Of a stretch of DNA of 32,125 nucleotides, positions 31,888 through 32,125 are shown one piece after another. The notes under the pieces were generated by a model. It was given only the letters and a program-made list of their open reading frames with translations, was not told the origin of the DNA and did no database searches. Position 1 is the first letter of the stretch; every line of letters starts with the position of its first letter. This DNA is from Candidatus Lactobacillus pullistercoris (GTDB lineage Bacteria; Bacillota; Bacilli; Lactobacillales; Lactobacillaceae): NCBI GenBank assembly GCA_018883635.1, contig JAHLFT010000076.1, forward strand, positions 1 to 32,125, in the 5' to 3' direction. A program made the position numbers and the translations under genes.

Positions 31888-32125
31888 ATGGATCAAACAA
31901 AATTAGTAACATTAAAAAATGGCTATCACCTATTTACTCGCAAAGTCAACGAAGGACCTGTCAAACTACTATGCCTTCACGGTGGTCCTGGTCGAACTCA
32001 TGAAACTTTTGATAACTTTAAGGAAGGACTTAAAAATCAAGGAGTTGAAGTATATTCCTATGATCAATTAGGATCCTACTATTCAGACCAACCAGATTTT
32101 ACTAAAGCTGAAAATAAAAACTTAC
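31888..32125 (+). CDS. pepI: Proline iminopeptidase-like alpha/beta hydrolase (partial, C-terminus outside window)
   Basis: First 79 residues. The N-terminus has the prolyl aminopeptidase oxyanion motif LCLHGGPGRTHETFDNF (about residues 27-43) and YSYDQLGSYYSDQPD (about 57-71), typical of family S33 PepI of lactobacilli. The nucleophile Ser (GxSxG), Asp and His lie beyond the window. It releases N-terminal Pro from peptides in the cytosol, part of casein and host-peptide use. SD AAGGAG before ATG 31888. The gene is controlled by the T-box leader just upstream, whose specifier is Ile rather than Pro. Function as a strict prolyl peptidase is inferred from the family. Confidence 0.88.
   Translation, partial: MDQTKLVTLKNGYHLFTRKVNEGPVKLLCLHGGPGRTHETFDNFKEGLKNQGVEVYSYDQLGSYYSDQPDFTKAENKNL

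Noticed and set aside
1..32125. CRISPR arrays, tRNA/rRNA genes, IS elements, prophage genes
   Set aside because: No regularly spaced repeats, cloverleaf-forming stretches, transposase or phage motifs were noticed on either strand.

Overview
The window looks like chromosome of an AT-rich Lactobacillus, most likely the acidophilus/gasseri/johnsonii group. Pointers are an intact dlt locus, a tandem deoxyguanosine/deoxyadenosine kinase pair of the type described in L. acidophilus, a peptidase gene under a T-box, many LAB-type transporters, GGAGG ribosome binding sites and T-rich intrinsic terminators. No tRNA, rRNA, IS element, prophage or CRISPR array was seen. The species assignment is inference from remembered homologues.

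Layout. 1-2760 (minus): dltX-dltA-dltB, D-alanylation of teichoic acids; dltB is cut by the window edge at its catalytic His codon. 2841-4300 (minus): a two-gene unit for a small membrane protein and a membrane-anchored, propeller-like extracellular protein. 4440-4860: no conventional gene, but two tandem related units. Each has a conserved upstream block, a 5' stem, a second hairpin showing CUCCUCC in its loop, and a plus-strand terminator. I read them as paralogous small RNAs with anti-Shine-Dalgarno loops; each also overlaps a short antisense ORF with a perfect SD. 4903-7349: a CbpB/DarB-type c-di-AMP-binding CBS protein and a P1B-type ATPase. 7409-9021: an ABC exporter (minus) with an apparent A7 frameshift at its N-terminus. 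9199-10935: an acidic orphan protein and a NapA-type Na+/H+ antiporter with a structured leader. 11157-12267: a small membrane ORF and a fluoride riboswitch-crcB-crcB operon. 12324-14573: an MFS exporter divergent from an Rgg-like regulator.

14695-19677: pyroglutamyl peptidase, CPBP protease, YdcF-like protein and a fused MacB-like ABC transporter. 19831-24211: aldo/keto reductase divergent from nagB (two NagR/DasR-like operators at its promoter), the dgk-dak pair, and an enolase-superfamily racemase/OSBS-like enzyme. 24253-31482: GRP-family sugar permease, two paralogous NCS2 purine permeases, a two-gene operon of unknown function (a Gly-rich, very basic exported protein plus a protein with four barrel-like repeats), an AAA/DUF4143 ATPase, and a MerR regulator with a 19-bp-spacer promoter. 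31515-32125: a T-box leader whose specifier reads ATC (Ile) in front of a proline-iminopeptidase-like gene cut by the window end.

Themes are cell-envelope modification (dlt, anchored protein, YdcF, CPBP, ABC exporters), ion and fluoride homeostasis (P-type ATPase, NapA, CrcB pair, c-di-AMP receptor), and scavenging of purines, deoxynucleosides, amino sugars and peptides, as expected for an auxotrophic host-associated lactobacillus. RNA-level control is frequent: fluoride riboswitch, T-box, putative sRNA pair, and leader hairpins.
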